The notes beneath the pieces are model-generated. The model ran no database searches, was not told the DNA's origin, and saw nothing but the letters and a program-made list of their open reading frames with translations. From assembly GCF_000092025.1 (NCBI RefSeq), contig NC_003062.2:2706001-2770000 (forward strand): 64,000 nucleotides of DNA. Direction: 5' to 3'. Position 1 is the first letter of the stretch. Every line of letters begins with the position of its first letter. Positions 1 through 10,023 of the stretch are shown in pieces. This DNA comes from Agrobacterium fabrum str. C58 (GTDB lineage: Bacteria > Pseudomonadota > Alphaproteobacteria > Rhizobiales > Rhizobiaceae). A program made the position numbers and the translations under genes.

Positions 1-457
1 AAAACAGGTTCTTGGCCGTCTGCATCGGAATGGTGCTGGCACCGCGGGTGGAGGCCCCATCCAGTGCATTGCTGACCACGGACTGCATCTGGTTCCAGTC
101 CACGCCGCCGTGGAAACAGAATTGCCCATCCTCGGACATCATCACGGATTGCACGAGGCGCGGCGAAATATCCTCGAGCGGCACCCAGCGCCTGTCATAA
201 CCCTGAAGGGTCACGAGATCGGCAAGCATCAGCGTTGAAACAGGTCGGATGAACGGCAACGCATAAACCGGGATCAGCAAATAGGGCAGGATCAGCAAAG
301 CCAGCAAGGTCATGATGATGCGCTTTGCCAACGTGCGAAAATCCACCTTCGGACTGCTCCGGTCTTCCGCCAGCACGGCGTATTCTGCGTCGCTTTCAGG
401 CGTACTGCTCAATATCCGTCCCCGCGCCCGCGCCAATTGAAGCCTTTCATAGTCCAT
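1..457 (-). CDS. mtgA: Monofunctional peptidoglycan transglycosylase MtgA, truncated by window edge
   Basis: The reading frame runs leftward out of the window, so only about the first 152 codons are present. It is a GT51 glycosyltransferase that polymerises lipid II into glycan strands at the periplasmic face of the inner membrane. An uncleaved transmembrane segment ([20 protein letters not shown]) is followed by the GT51 hallmarks [14 protein letters not shown], which carries the catalytic Glu, and [14 protein letters not shown]. The ATG at 457 begins with [12 protein letters not shown]; a GTG just before the membrane segment is an alternative start, and neither has a strong ribosome binding site. 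It is divergent from ispA. The family is certain from the two motifs; the start is not. Confidence 0.85.
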   Translation of the reverse strand, partial: MDYERLQLARARGRILSSTPESDAEYAVLAEDRSSPKVDFRTLAKRIIMTLLALLILPYLLIPVYALPFIRPVSTLMLADLVTLQGYDRRWVPLEDISPRLVQSVMMSEDGQFCFHGGVDWNQMQSVVSNALDGASTRGASTIPMQTAKNLF

Positions 458-549
458 TGCCGTCTTCAAGGCGAGTCCGGTCACGCTGTTGCGCCTTCGG
501 AATCACGAAAAGGTTTGCCTGCATTCGTCCGGCATGCCAAAGAGCGCGC

Positions 550-1464
550 ATGGACGCTCAGATGACGAATTTCGAAACGCGGCTGCGCGAAAACGCGGCG
601 AAAACCGAAGCGCTGCTTGGCCACCTGCTTTCCGGCGAGGCGCGCGCGGACGAGATCACACGCCCGCAAAACCTGCTAGAGGCCATGCGCCATGGCGTGC
701 TGAACGGCGGCAAACGCCTGCGGCCTTTTCTTGTCATCGAGAGTGTCGCCCTTCTGGGCGGAGATGCCGAAGCCGGCCTCCACGTCGGCGCAGCACTCGA
801 ATGCCTCCATTGTTATTCGCTTGTCCATGACGATCTGCCAGCCATGGACGACGACGACCTGCGCCGTGGCCAGCCGACCGTGCACCGCAAATTCGACGAG
901 GCAACCGCCATCCTCGCCGGTGACAGCCTGCTGACGCTTGCTTTCGACATAATCGCCTCGGATGACAATCCGCTGGCGGCCGAGCGCAAGGCCGCCCTCG
1001 TTATCTCGCTCGCGCGTGCCGCCGGTATTGGTGGCATGGCTGGCGGGCAGGCCCTTGATCTCGCTGCCGAAAAGAAAGCGCCCGACGAGGATGGCATTAT
1101 TACATTGCAGGCTATGAAAACCGGTGCCTTGCTGCGTTTCGCCTGTGAGGCCGGCGCGATCATTGCCGGCAGCAATCAAGCCGAAAGGCAGCGACTGCGC
1201 CTCTTCGGCGAAAAGATTGGCCTTTCCTTCCAGCTTGCCGACGATCTTCTGGATCTGACCGCCGATGCCGCCACCATGGGCAAGGCGACCGGCAAGGATG
1301 CCGCACGCGGCAAGGGCACGCTGGTGGCCTTACGCGGCGAAGCATGGGCACGCGAAAAGCTTCAGGAGCAGGTGGCGGAAGCCAGCGAACTCCTCGCCCC
1401 CTACGGCGAAAAGGCCGCGATTCTCATCGCGGCCGCAAGATTCATCGCCGAACGGAAAAGCTGA
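550..1464 (+). CDS. ispA: Farnesyl diphosphate synthase (geranyltranstransferase)
   Basis: This short-chain trans-prenyltransferase (305 residues) condenses IPP with DMAPP and GPP to give farnesyl diphosphate in the cytosol, the precursor of ubiquinone side chains, undecaprenyl phosphate and hopanoids. The first aspartate-rich motif is DDLPAMD at residues 94-100 and the second is DDLLD at 231-235; GGKRLRP at 53-59 is the IPP-binding signature. The frame is open further upstream to 325, but that extension looks non-coding and would overlap mtgA, so I place the start at the ATG at 550 (MDAQMTNFETRL). The ATG at 562 is also possible. Length matches the E. coli enzyme (299). It is convergent with the lipoprotein gene downstream. 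Confidence 0.92.
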   Translation: MDAQMTNFETRLRENAAKTEALLGHLLSGEARADEITRPQNLLEAMRHGVLNGGKRLRPFLVIESVALLGGDAEAGLHVGAALECLHCYSLVHDDLPAMDDDDLRRGQPTVHRKFDEATAILAGDSLLTLAFDIIASDDNPLAAERKAALVISLARAAGIGGMAGGQALDLAAEKKAPDEDGIITLQAMKTGALLRFACEAGAIIAGSNQAERQRLRLFGEKIGLSFQLADDLLDLTADAATMGKATGKDAARGKGTLVALRGEAWAREKLQEQVAEASELLAPYGEKAAILIAAARFIAERKS

Positions 1465-1487
1465 CCTCTCAGCTTTTCATCATCCAA

Positions 1488-2150
1488 TCAGCCCTTGAGC
1501 GGCGAAATCAGCACTTCGACGCGGCGGTTCTGCGCACGACCATCCGACGTGGCATTCGAAGCAATCGGCTGAGACGGGCCGAAGCCGAGCGTCGAAATAC
1601 GGCGCTGGTCGACGCCGCGTGCACCGAGATAATTGGCGACAGAGGCAGCACGACGCTCGGAGAGCGCCTGGTTATGCTGCAGGCTGCCGGTGGAATCGGT
1701 GTGGCCGTTGATGTCGATCAGCGTACGGTTGAACTTGTTCAGTACGATGGCGACAGAATCGAGTGTCTGGTAGAACGGCGGAATGACCTGGTCCTGATCC
1801 GTGGCAAAGGTGATGTTGGATGGCATGTTGAGGACGATGCTGTCACCGCGGCGGGTCACCGAAACGCCGGTTCCCTGAAGCTGGGCGCGAAGCTCGGCTT
1901 CCTGCCCGTCCATGTAGTTGCCGATGGCGCCGCCAGCGAGAGCACCGATGCCCGCACCGATCAGCGCGGCGTTGCGGCGACCAACCGGCGAGCCGCCGAC
2001 AGCCAAACCACCGAGAGCACCAACGACAGCGCCGATGCCGGCACCGCCGGCCGTGTTCGACATCTTCTGCTCGCCCGTATAGGGATCAGTGGTGGTGCAG
2101 GCGGAAAGATAGGTGCCGCAAAGGGCGACGATCGCGATTTTTTTGATCAT
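1488..2150 (-). CDS. OmpA-domain outer-membrane lipoprotein with glycine zipper
   Basis: This is a 220-residue lipoprotein. The signal peptide ends in the lipobox LSAC, so Cys18 is the predicted lipidation site. Residues about 36-88 are two glycine-zipper stretches (GAGIGAVVGALGG and GAGIGALAGGAIGNYMD). The C-terminal half, about 110-217, is an OmpA/MotB peptidoglycan-binding domain with NGHTDSTGS, LSERRAASVANYL and GRAQNRRVEV. The family (YiaD-like) anchors the outer membrane to peptidoglycan non-covalently. It is transcribed alone, convergent with ispA, with only 23 bases between them. The gene symbol is uncertain because several paralogues exist in rhizobia. Confidence 0.85.
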   Translation of the reverse strand: MIKKIAIVALCGTYLSACTTTDPYTGEQKMSNTAGGAGIGAVVGALGGLAVGGSPVGRRNAALIGAGIGALAGGAIGNYMDGQEAELRAQLQGTGVSVTRRGDSIVLNMPSNITFATDQDQVIPPFYQTLDSVAIVLNKFNRTLIDINGHTDSTGSLQHNQALSERRAASVANYLGARGVDQRRISTLGFGPSQPIASNATSDGRAQNRRVEVLISPLKG

Positions 2151-2216
2151 TTTTCTGGATGCTCCGAGAGGTTCAGGAGGTATGACAGTGAAATTCAGGC
2201 CGTTGCAACTTACGCA

Positions 2217-3467
2217 TTACTCCGCCGCATCTTTCTGGCCAAAACGCTTTTCGATGTAATCGATCACAAGCGCTTCAAAATCGGCGGCGATATTGGGACC
2301 ACGTAGCGTGAGAGCCTTTTCGCCATCGATGAAAACAGGTGCAGCCGGGCTTTCGCCGGTTCCGGGCAGTGAAATGCCGATATCGGCATGTTTGCTTTCA
2401 CCGGGGCCGTTGACGATGCAGCCCATGACGGCGACGTTGAGCGCCTCGACCCCTGGATATTTTTCACGCCAGATCGGCATGTTCTTGCGGATGTCGTTCT
2501 GGATGTTCTGCGCCAGTTCCTGAAATACCGTGGACGTGGTGCGCCCGCAGCCGGGACATGCCGCAACGACCGGGATGAACTGCCGAAAGCCCATGACCTG
2601 CAGCAGTTCCTGCGCCACCTGCACCTCACGGGTGCGGTCGCCATTCGGCTCAGGCGTCAGCGAAACGCGGATCGTATCGCCAATGCCATGCTGCAGCACG
2701 TAACCCATGGCAGCTGACGAAGCGACGATGCCCTTCGAACCCATGCCCGCCTCGGTCAAGCCCAAATGCAGGGCGTGATTGGATCGTTCCGACAGCATCG
2801 AATAAACGGCGATCAGGTCCTGCACCTGACTGACCTTGGCCGACAGGATGATGCGGTTGCGCGGCAGGCCGATCTCTTCGGCAAGCTCGGCGGAAATCAG
2901 TGCCGACTGAACGATGGCTTCCCGCGTAACCTGACGGGCGGAGAGCGGAAAACCCTGCTCCTTGTTTCTGTCCATCAGCGTCGTCAGCAGTTCCTGATCG
3001 AGCGACCCCCAGTTGACGCCGATGCGGACGGGCTTGTCATAACGGATCGCCATTTCGACGATCTCGCCGAACTGCTTGTCCTTCTTGTCCTTGAAACCGA
3101 CATTGCCGGGATTGATGCGGTATTTGGCCAGCGCTTCCGCACAGGCCGGATGATCGGCCAGAAGCTTATGGCCGATATAGTGAAAATCACCGATCAGCGG
3201 CACATCCATGCCAAGTCGTAGCAGCCGCTCGCGGATTTTCGGCACGGCGGCAGCACTTTCGTCTCGGTCGACGGTAATGCGCACCATTTCCGAACCGGCC
3301 TGGAAAAGTGCCGCCACTTGGCGGACGGTGGCGTCGATGTCAGCCGTATCGGTATTGGTCATCGACTGCACCACGACGGGTGCACCGCCTCCCACGATAA
3401 CGCCGCCTACGTCGACAGCGACGGATGCGCGGCGGGGCTTCGGGTCGTAATCGGCAGGTGAATTCAT
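2217..3467 (-). CDS. ispG: 4-hydroxy-3-methylbut-2-enyl diphosphate synthase
   Basis: IspG (GcpE) is the penultimate MEP-pathway enzyme and reductively converts MEcPP to HMBPP using a [4Fe-4S] cluster. The 416-residue product has the cluster cysteines Cys304 and Cys307 (CPGCGRTT) and Cys350 ([10 protein letters not shown]), with Glu357 as the conserved fourth ligand. The N-terminal TIM barrel begins [11 protein letters not shown] and contains QSMTNTDT. The frame is open upstream to 3539, but [13 protein letters not shown] at 3467 is the natural start. With ispA 750 bases away it feeds the same isoprenoid pool, but the two are separate transcription units on opposite strands. Confidence 0.95.
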   Translation of the reverse strand: MNSPADYDPKPRRASVAVDVGGVIVGGGAPVVVQSMTNTDTADIDATVRQVAALFQAGSEMVRITVDRDESAAAVPKIRERLLRLGMDVPLIGDFHYIGHKLLADHPACAEALAKYRINPGNVGFKDKKDKQFGEIVEMAIRYDKPVRIGVNWGSLDQELLTTLMDRNKEQGFPLSARQVTREAIVQSALISAELAEEIGLPRNRIILSAKVSQVQDLIAVYSMLSERSNHALHLGLTEAGMGSKGIVASSAAMGYVLQHGIGDTIRVSLTPEPNGDRTREVQVAQELLQVMGFRQFIPVVAACPGCGRTTSTVFQELAQNIQNDIRKNMPIWREKYPGVEALNVAVMGCIVNGPGESKHADIGISLPGTGESPAAPVFIDGEKALTLRGPNIAADFEALVIDYIEKRFGQKDAAE

Positions 3468-3587
3468 GGCGGTCTCTGGAGCTTGCGGCAAGGTCTTGCA
3501 ATTGAGGTGAAACAAGGGGGCTTGCTTGTCAACACCCAACGCGCTGGAGCTTCTACTTTACCGCAATCATGGCAAAATTCGAGACGC

Positions 3588-4778
3588 CTATTCCTTGCCA
3601 GCACCATCCGCATGGCGAGCGAGCCGCGAAAGCAGCAAAACCACCACATGCAGCAGAGGCAGCGCCATGAAGACACTGGCAAGGCCGGTATGTTCGGCAA
3701 TGAAGCCGATGGCGGACGGTGCCACCAAGATACCGGAGTAACCCATGGTGGTAACGACCGAAAGGCCGATTCCCGGTGCCAGCCCCGGCATATTGCCTGC
3801 GGCCGAAAAGGCGATGGGCACCATGTTGGAAATGCCGATGCCGGCAATCGCGAAACCGATGATGGCGATGGTGGAATTGCCCGCAACACCGGCAATGATG
3901 AGGCCGATGATCGACATGGCCGAGCAGAACCGCAGAGTGTTGACCGCGCCGAACTTGTCACGCACCAGATCGCCGGCAAACCGCATCGCCGCCATGGTCA
4001 TGGAAAAGGCTGCGAAGGCAAAACCGGACTGCGATACGGAAGCGCCGAGTTCATTGCGCAGATAAAGCGCACCCCAGTCGAGGATAGCACCTTCCGGGAT
4101 CATCGAGAACAGCGCCATCAGGCCGATGATCCACGGCAGCGGCGTCAGTGGCAGGCCACCTTTCGGGCGCTCCTCCTCGGGGTGCGGGCGATCCGCCAGA
4201 ACCCGCGGCCACGCAATGACCAGAAGCACGAGCGCGATGATGGTGAGTGCAATCGCGTGACCCTGTACGCCGATAGCGGTGATGAGATAACCGCCGAGAC
4301 CGGCCCCGATGAGGCCGCCGAGGCTCCAGAAGGCATGACAGGACGACATGATCGCCCGACGCATATCGCGCTCCACCGCCACGGCATTGGCGTTCATCGC
4401 GACATCCATCGCCCCCGTCAGCCCGCCGAACAGGAAAACCGCAATCACCCCTGCCCAGACGGTGCCGGCCCAAGAGATGAAAAGCAGCGTCGGCAGGAAG
4501 ATCGCGGCGGTGACAAGGCTCACCGTGCGCGAGCCGAAACGGGCGATCTGCGACCCGGCAATCGGCATGAAAACCAGCGAACCGATACCGAAAACCAGAA
4601 TGATCAGGCCGAGCGCACTTTCGCTGAGGGACAGGCGTGCGGCAAATTCCGGAATCTTCGGTGCCCATGACCCCATCATGAAGCCGTTCATCAAAAACAG
4701 CAGCGAAACGCCAAGCCTGTGCCGCGTCAGATAGGATGAGCGAGTGCCTGTCGGTGAAAATGTCGTGGGGCCATTCAT
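3588..4778 (-). CDS. MFS transporter, YbjJ-like
   Basis: A major facilitator superfamily permease of 396 residues with about 12 hydrophobic segments. The first is SLLFLMNGFMMGSWAPKIPE and a late one is GLSVVTTMGYSGILVAPSAIG. The MFS family resembles E. coli YbjJ and fucose/sugar-type permeases, and the substrate cannot be read from sequence. The start is the ATG at 4778 with AAGGAT seven bases upstream; a TTG at 4784 is also in frame. It begins 12 bases after the DeoR regulator stop, so the two are almost certainly one operon and the regulator probably controls or senses the transported compound. Confidence 0.82.
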   Translation of the reverse strand: MNGPTTFSPTGTRSSYLTRHRLGVSLLFLMNGFMMGSWAPKIPEFAARLSLSESALGLIILVFGIGSLVFMPIAGSQIARFGSRTVSLVTAAIFLPTLLFISWAGTVWAGVIAVFLFGGLTGAMDVAMNANAVAVERDMRRAIMSSCHAFWSLGGLIGAGLGGYLITAIGVQGHAIALTIIALVLLVIAWPRVLADRPHPEEERPKGGLPLTPLPWIIGLMALFSMIPEGAILDWGALYLRNELGASVSQSGFAFAAFSMTMAAMRFAGDLVRDKFGAVNTLRFCSAMSIIGLIIAGVAGNSTIAIIGFAIAGIGISNMVPIAFSAAGNMPGLAPGIGLSVVTTMGYSGILVAPSAIGFIAEHTGLASVFMALPLLHVVVLLLSRLARHADGAGKE

Positions 4779-4790
4779 CGGCAATATCCT

Positions 4791-5591
4791 TCAGACTTGA
4801 CCATGAGAAAACGGGGCAGCGTCATCTTCGCCGCAATAAACGTCTACGCCTTGTGCCGAAAGCGACTCGACCAATGCACGGTCGGCATCCCGTTCCAGCA
4901 CGAGGCAAAGCGGTGGGGAAAAATCATGGACGTGGAAAGCAGCCTTATGGCCGAGCTTTTCCGTGGTGATGGCGGCGATGACCCGCTGGCTGGCACTGCA
5001 GGCAAGCCGCTTGAACACCGCATCCTCGAAAACATCCGCCGAAAGGCCCGTCTCGGCCGCAACGCCGCAAACACCGAGCACGCACAGATCGGGCCGCATC
5101 AGTTCAAGCTGCCGAAGCGCCATCGCATCGATCGCCGCACCCACGGCAGGATCGACCTTGCCGCCAATCAGCACCAGATCGATATCGGCACGCCCCGTCA
5201 GATCGGCGGCTATGGCGGGCGTATTCGTCACCACGGTCAGATTGAGCCCGGCCGGTATCGCTCGTGCAATGGCAAGATTGGTCGATCCGGCATCGATGAA
5301 AACCACCATGCCCGGTTCAATGAGCGGAACGACGGCACGCGCCAGCGTGGCCTTGCGGTCAGCATCCTCGGTAATCCGGGTTTTGAGCGGTACTGTCGTG
5401 CTGTCGGAAAGCAGCGCTCCGCCATAAACGCGAAGGCATTCCCCCCGCGCTGCCATCTCGCGCAGGTCGCGGCGCACCGTGTCTTCGGAAACGCCGAAAT
5501 TCTGGGCCAGATCCTGCGCCAGCACACGGCCACTTTGCCGCAACTGCGCTAGGATGAGCGCCTGCCGCTCACTGACAAAATGATCACTCAT
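4791..5591 (-). CDS. DeoR/GlpR-family transcriptional regulator
   Basis: A 266-residue regulator. The N-terminal DeoR winged helix carries ERQALILAQLRQSGRV and a recognition helix VSEDTVRRDLREMAARG. The C-terminal DeoRC sensor domain has FIDAGSTNLAIARAIP and VVTNTPAIAADL, the sugar-phosphate isomerase-like fold that binds phosphorylated sugars. It is the first gene of an operon with the downstream MFS permease. The effector is unknown. The promoter must lie in the 127-base gap shared with the pyc terminator. Confidence 0.88.
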   Translation of the reverse strand: MSDHFVSERQALILAQLRQSGRVLAQDLAQNFGVSEDTVRRDLREMAARGECLRVYGGALLSDSTTVPLKTRITEDADRKATLARAVVPLIEPGMVVFIDAGSTNLAIARAIPAGLNLTVVTNTPAIAADLTGRADIDLVLIGGKVDPAVGAAIDAMALRQLELMRPDLCVLGVCGVAAETGLSADVFEDAVFKRLACSASQRVIAAITTEKLGHKAAFHVHDFSPPLCLVLERDADRALVESLSAQGVDVYCGEDDAAPFSHGQV

Positions 5592-5660
5592 CGGGACTCA
5601 TGCGTAAACAAGAATAAACGTGCACAAACATGCATAATCAAGTTTCCGCCGGAGCGCAAT

Positions 5661-5690
5661 AAAAAACGCCCGCCGGGAAGGCGGGCATCT
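5661..5690 (-). terminator. Rho-independent terminator of pyc
   Basis: Read on the minus strand, GCCCGCC and GGCGGGC form a seven-bp stem with a short loop, followed by GTTTTTT. It lies 33 bases past the pyc stop codon and separates pyc from the deoR operon. Confidence 0.85.
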
Positions 5691-5718
5691 GTAACTCTAT
5701 TGCTGATGAGCTACGCCG

Positions 5719-8700
5719 TTATTCGGCGTAAGAGATCAACAAATCCTTGGCGTCGATCTGGTCACCGGGCTTCACCAGAACTTCAGCGATCTTGCCGTCG
5801 CGTTCGGCATGCAGCGCCGTTTCCATCTTCATGGCCTCGATCGAGAGCAGCACGTCGCCGGCCTTGACCTCCTGACCCTGGTTGATGAAGACGCGGCTGA
5901 TGACACCAGGCATCGGCGCGCCGATATGGGACGCATTGCCGGGTTCTGCCTTGCGGCGCACCGCAGAGCCGGAAGCGCCATGGGCGCGATCCGGCACCTT
6001 GATGCGGCGCGGCTGGCCGTTGATCTCGAAGAACACCGTCACCATGCCCTTATCGTCAATGCCGGACGAAGCCTGATTGACGATGACAAGCGTCTTGCCG
6101 CGCTCGATATCCGCAAACAGCTCTTCGCCATCCTCCATGCCATAGAAATAGGCATGGGTGGGCAGCACGGAGACCGGGCCGTATGTCTCGGCGGTCAGCG
6201 CGAAATCGGTGAACACCTTCGGATACATCAGATAGGAGGCAAACTCGAAGTCATCGACCTTGCGCTCCAGCTTGGTCTCGATCACCTTCCGTTCGGCATC
6301 GAGATCGGCATCTTCCAGAAGCGAACCCGGACGAACCGTGTAAGGCTTTTCACCCTTCAGCGCCTTCTTCTGCAGCGCTTCCGGCCAGCCGCCCGGCGAT
6401 TGACCGAGATCGCCCTTCAGCATCGATACCACCGAGTCCGGGAAGGACACTTCACGGTCAGGGTTTTCGACATCGGCCACCGTCAGGTCCTGGCTCACCA
6501 TCATCAGCGCCATGTCGCCGACTACCTTGGAGGACGGCGTCACCTTGACGATATCGCCGAACATCCTGTTGGCATCGGCATAGGCCTGCGCCACCTCGTG
6601 CCAGCGGCTTTCGAGACCCAGCGAACGTGCCTGTTCCTTGAGGTTGGTGAACTGGCCACCCGGCATTTCATGCAGATAGACTTCCGAGGCAGGCCCTTTG
6701 AGGTCACTCTCGAACGCCGCATATTGATTGCGCACGGCTTCCCAATAGAAGGAAATGCGGCGAATCCATTCGGTATCGAGACCCGTATCGCGTTCCGATC
6801 CGGAGAGCGCCTCCACGATCGAGCCGAGGCAGGGCTGCGACGTATTGCCGGAGAAGGCATCCATCGCGGCATCGACGGCGTCGACGCCGGCATCCACGGC
6901 CGCAAGAACGGTCGCGGCGGAAATGCCCGACGTATCATGGGTGTGGAAGTGGATCGGCAGACCGGTCGCCTCGCGCAACGCCTTGAACAGAACCTTGGCG
7001 GCGGCCGGTTTCAGCAGGCCCGCCATATCCTTGACGGCGATGATATGGGCGCCGGCCTTTTCCAGCTCGACCGCGAGGTTGGTATAATATTTGAGATCAT
7101 ATTTCGGACGTGCCGAATTCAAGAGATCGCCGGTGTAGCAGATGGTTGCCTCGCAGAGCTTGTTCTCCTCGGCAATCGCATCCATCGACACCCGCATATT
7201 CTCCACCCAGTTCAGGCAGTCGAAGACGCGAAAAAGATCGACGCCGCCCCTTGCCGCCTGACGGACGAAATACTTCACGACATTATCGGGATAGTTCTTG
7301 TAACCGACGCCGTTGGCACCACGCAGAAGCATCTGCAACAGCAGGTTCGGCGCACCTTCGCGAATGAGTGACAGGCGCTCCCACGGGTCTTCGGTCAGGA
7401 AGCGCATTGAGACGTCGAAGGTCGCACCGCCCCAGCATTCCAGCGACAGAAGCTGCGGAAGCGCCTTGGAATAAACGCTGGCAACGCGGGCGATATCATG
7501 GGTACGGACGCGGGTGGCCAGCAGCGACTGGTGTCCGTCGCGCATGGTCGTATCCGTGACCAGCACGCGCTTTTCGTTGCGCATCCAGTCCGCAAAGCCC
7601 TTAGGGCCAAGCTTGTCCAGCAATTGCTTGGTGCCGTCAGGCGTCGGCGCATCGATATAGGGCACGATGGGCTTTGCCGCCTTGTCCGCAGGCTTCGCAC
7701 GACCCTTGGTTTCTGGGTGACCATTGACGGTCACATCGGCCAGATAGGTCAGAAGCTTGGTGGCGCGGTCCTGACGCTTGACCTGCGCGAACAACTCCGG
7801 CGTCGAATCGATGAAGCGCGTCGTATAGGTGTTGTTGCGGAAACTGTCGTGACCGATGATGGCTTCGAGGAAGGTCAGGTTGGTCGCAACGCCGCGGATA
7901 CGAAATTCGCGCAACGCGCGATCCATGCGGCTGATCGCTTCATCCGGCTCCGGCGCCCAGGCCGTGACCTTGACGAGCAGCGGATCGTAATAACGGGTGA
8001 TGACGGCGCCGGTATAGGACGTGCCCCCATCCAGACGGATGCCGAAACCGGAAGCCGAGCGATAGGCGGTAATACGGCCATAGTCCGGAATGAAATTGTG
8101 TTCCGGGTCTTCCGTCGTGATGCGGCACTGCAGCGCATGGCCGTTGAGGCGGATATCTTCCTGCTTGGGCACGCCGGATTCCGCCGTGCCGATGGCCGCT
8201 CCTTCGAGAATATGGATCTGCGCCTTGACGATATCGATGCCGGTCACGACTTCGGTAACGGTATGCTCCACCTGGATACGCGGATTGACCTCGATGAAGT
8301 AGAATTTGCCGGTATCGGCATCCATCAGATATTCGACAGTGCCGGCGCCGATGTAGTTGGTCGCGGCTGCGATCTTCAGGGAATAGGCGGCCAGTTCCTG
8401 GCGCTGCGCTTCGGACAGATACGGTGCTGGCGCGCGCTCGACGACCTTTTGATTGCGTCTCTGGATCGAACAATCCCGCTCGAACAGATGCACGACATTG
8501 CCATGCGTATCGCCGAGAATCTGGCTCTCGACATGGCGGGCGCGCTCGACGAGCTTTTCCAGATAAACCTCGTCCTTGCCGAAGGCGGCCTTCGCCTCGC
8601 GCTTGGCTTCCGTCACCTCACGGGCGAGATCTTCCTTTTTGCGAATGGCGCGCATGCCGCGGCCACCGCCGCCCCAGGAGGCCTTGAGCATGACGGGATA

Positions 8701-9180
8701 ACCGATTTCCTCGGCCATACGCTCCACTTCCGCGATATCGTCAGGCAGAGGATTGGTGGCGGGAACAACGGGGACATCAACCGAAATCGCCAGATTGCGG
8801 GCGGCGACCTTGTTGCCGAGCTGGCGCATCGTGTCCGGTGTCGGCCCGATGAAGGTGATGCCGGCCTTGTTGCAGGCCTCCACGAACTCAGGGCTTTCGG
8901 ACAGAAGACCATAACCGGGATGGATCGCATCCGCTCCGGAGAGCTTGGCCACGCGGATAACCTCCTCGATCGAAAGATAACTCTCGATCGGTCCCATATC
9001 CTTGGCGAGATGCGGACCCCTGCCGACCTGATAGGATTCATCCGCCTTGAAGCGGTGCAAAGACAGCTTGTCCTCTTCCGCCCAAATCGCAACGGTTTTG
9101 ATCCCAAGCTCGTTCGCTGCCCGGAAAACGCGGATCGCAATTTCGGATCGGTTGGCAACAAGTATTTTCGATATCTTCAA
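5719..9180 (-). CDS. pyc: Pyruvate carboxylase
   Basis: This is a single-chain biotin enzyme of 1153 residues that carboxylates pyruvate to oxaloacetate for anaplerosis. In order it has a biotin carboxylase N-terminus (KILVANRSEIAIRVFRAA, ATP-grasp GGGGRGMR), a central carboxyltransferase (TTMRDGHQSLLATR, SLECWGGATFD, FRVFDCLNW), an allosteric linker, and a C-terminal biotinyl domain with EAMKMET, so biotin goes on Lys1118. I chose the TTG at 9180 (product MKISKIL) because GGGGAG sits eight bases upstream and the length matches rhizobial Pyc; the frame stays open to 9243. The enzyme supports growth on sugars and lactate in rhizobia. Confidence 0.95.
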   Translation of the reverse strand: MKISKILVANRSEIAIRVFRAANELGIKTVAIWAEEDKLSLHRFKADESYQVGRGPHLAKDMGPIESYLSIEEVIRVAKLSGADAIHPGYGLLSESPEFVEACNKAGITFIGPTPDTMRQLGNKVAARNLAISVDVPVVPATNPLPDDIAEVERMAEEIGYPVMLKASWGGGGRGMRAIRKKEDLAREVTEAKREAKAAFGKDEVYLEKLVERARHVESQILGDTHGNVVHLFERDCSIQRRNQKVVERAPAPYLSEAQRQELAAYSLKIAAATNYIGAGTVEYLMDADTGKFYFIEVNPRIQVEHTVTEVVTGIDIVKAQIHILEGAAIGTAESGVPKQEDIRLNGHALQCRITTEDPEHNFIPDYGRITAYRSASGFGIRLDGGTSYTGAVITRYYDPLLVKVTAWAPEPDEAISRMDRALREFRIRGVATNLTFLEAIIGHDSFRNNTYTTRFIDSTPELFAQVKRQDRATKLLTYLADVTVNGHPETKGRAKPADKAAKPIVPYIDAPTPDGTKQLLDKLGPKGFADWMRNEKRVLVTDTTMRDGHQSLLATRVRTHDIARVASVYSKALPQLLSLECWGGATFDVSMRFLTEDPWERLSLIREGAPNLLLQMLLRGANGVGYKNYPDNVVKYFVRQAARGGVDLFRVFDCLNWVENMRVSMDAIAEENKLCEATICYTGDLLNSARPKYDLKYYTNLAVELEKAGAHIIAVKDMAGLLKPAAAKVLFKALREATGLPIHFHTHDTSGISAATVLAAVDAGVDAVDAAMDAFSGNTSQPCLGSIVEALSGSERDTGLDTEWIRRISFYWEAVRNQYAAFESDLKGPASEVYLHEMPGGQFTNLKEQARSLGLESRWHEVAQAYADANRMFGDIVKVTPSSKVVGDMALMMVSQDLTVADVENPDREVSFPDSVVSMLKGDLGQSPGGWPEALQKKALKGEKPYTVRPGSLLEDADLDAERKVIETKLERKVDDFEFASYLMYPKVFTDFALTAETYGPVSVLPTHAYFYGMEDGEELFADIERGKTLVIVNQASSGIDDKGMVTVFFEINGQPRRIKVPDRAHGASGSAVRRKAEPGNASHIGAPMPGVISRVFINQGQEVKAGDVLLSIEAMKMETALHAERDGKIAEVLVKPGDQIDAKDLLISYAE

Positions 9181-9285
9181 GACGGTCTCCCCACACGCCA
9201 AAACAGAATTCTGCTGCACTGCGGAATAAAGCAGCAAAACCAAGTCTTGGAAAGGGCAATTCCGGCGAGAACTGTCCTGTTTGCG

Positions 9286-10023
9286 CTAGCTCAACAGGCC
9301 GTGGCGAAAAGCAAGCGCTACGGTGTGCTGCCGGTTCTTGGCGCTGAAACGTCGCTGGATTCCGTTAATGTACCAGTCGACCGTGTGGTTGGAGATCGAT
9401 AGCTGGCGTCCGATTTCGGTGGAGGTCATGCCATCCGCCATCAGCGCCAGCACCTCCATTTCGCGTCGCGTGAGTTCGAGGGCGGAAACGTCAGGGGCGT
9501 TGCTGAAGCCATGGGCCTGCCCGGAAAGATCGAGCAGCCGCCAGAAGACGGCGCGGGTGGCCGCATCGAGGAGTTCGACGTGCAGGGAGGGCAATTGCCG
9601 ATCTGGGCCACCAATGAAGACCGCACCGATAAATCCCGCGCGACCATGCACGGGAAAGGCATAACCGCCCTGCAGGCCGTATCGCCCGGCATCGTGAAAA
9701 AACACGCTTGCCCTTTTGCGATGCATCGCACGCGGCAGGCCCTCAAGCGCTTCTTTCCACTGAAACGGCTTGTGCACCATGCCGATCACCTTGCGGACGG
9801 GATCAACGAGATTGTATTTCTTGGCCCTGTATACCTCCAGCCAGCCGTCAGGAAGATGCTCTGCGAGAATCTGGCCGGCAGAGGCAAGTTCCCCGGTCAT
9901 GCGTCTGCTGACGAGAAAATACTCGAAGCCATATTCGCGAATGAGCTTGGCAAATTCGGAGCGAACGCGGTCGGCGCTTCCTGCCTGAGAACACGCAGAG
10001 ATGAATTGAAGAATATCATGCAT
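9286..10023 (-). CDS. LuxR-type regulator with autoinducer-binding-like domain
   Basis: The 245-residue protein starts MHDILQFISACSQAG. Residues about 10-160 resemble the autoinducer-binding domain (FEYFLVSRRM, WLEVYRAKKYNLVDPV, YAFPVHGRAGFIGAVFIGG). About 175-240 is a GerE/LuxR helix-turn-helix (LTRREMEVLALMADGMTSTEIG, ISNHTVDWYINGI). The frame is open to an ATG at 10089, which would add 22 residues; neither start has a clear ribosome binding site. No luxI-type synthase lies nearby, so it is a candidate LuxR solo. It is divergent from chvA across about 330 bases. Confidence 0.85.
   Translation of the reverse strand: MHDILQFISACSQAGSADRVRSEFAKLIREYGFEYFLVSRRMTGELASAGQILAEHLPDGWLEVYRAKKYNLVDPVRKVIGMVHKPFQWKEALEGLPRAMHRKRASVFFHDAGRYGLQGGYAFPVHGRAGFIGAVFIGGPDRQLPSLHVELLDAATRAVFWRLLDLSGQAHGFSNAPDVSALELTRREMEVLALMADGMTSTEIGRQLSISNHTVDWYINGIQRRFSAKNRQHTVALAFRHGLLS

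Noticed and set aside
1344..2306. 320-codon plus-strand frame over the OmpA lipoprotein gene
   Set aside because: Overlaps ispA and the whole lipoprotein, with no domain; the lipoprotein has a lipobox and OmpA motifs.
3483..4670. 395-codon plus-strand frame over the MFS gene
   Set aside because: Strongly hydrophilic His/Arg-rich shadow of a membrane protein on the other strand.
7498..9402. 634-codon open frame opposite pyc
   Set aside because: It mirrors the pyc codon pattern and has no recognisable domain; GC-rich coding DNA often leaves the opposite strand open.
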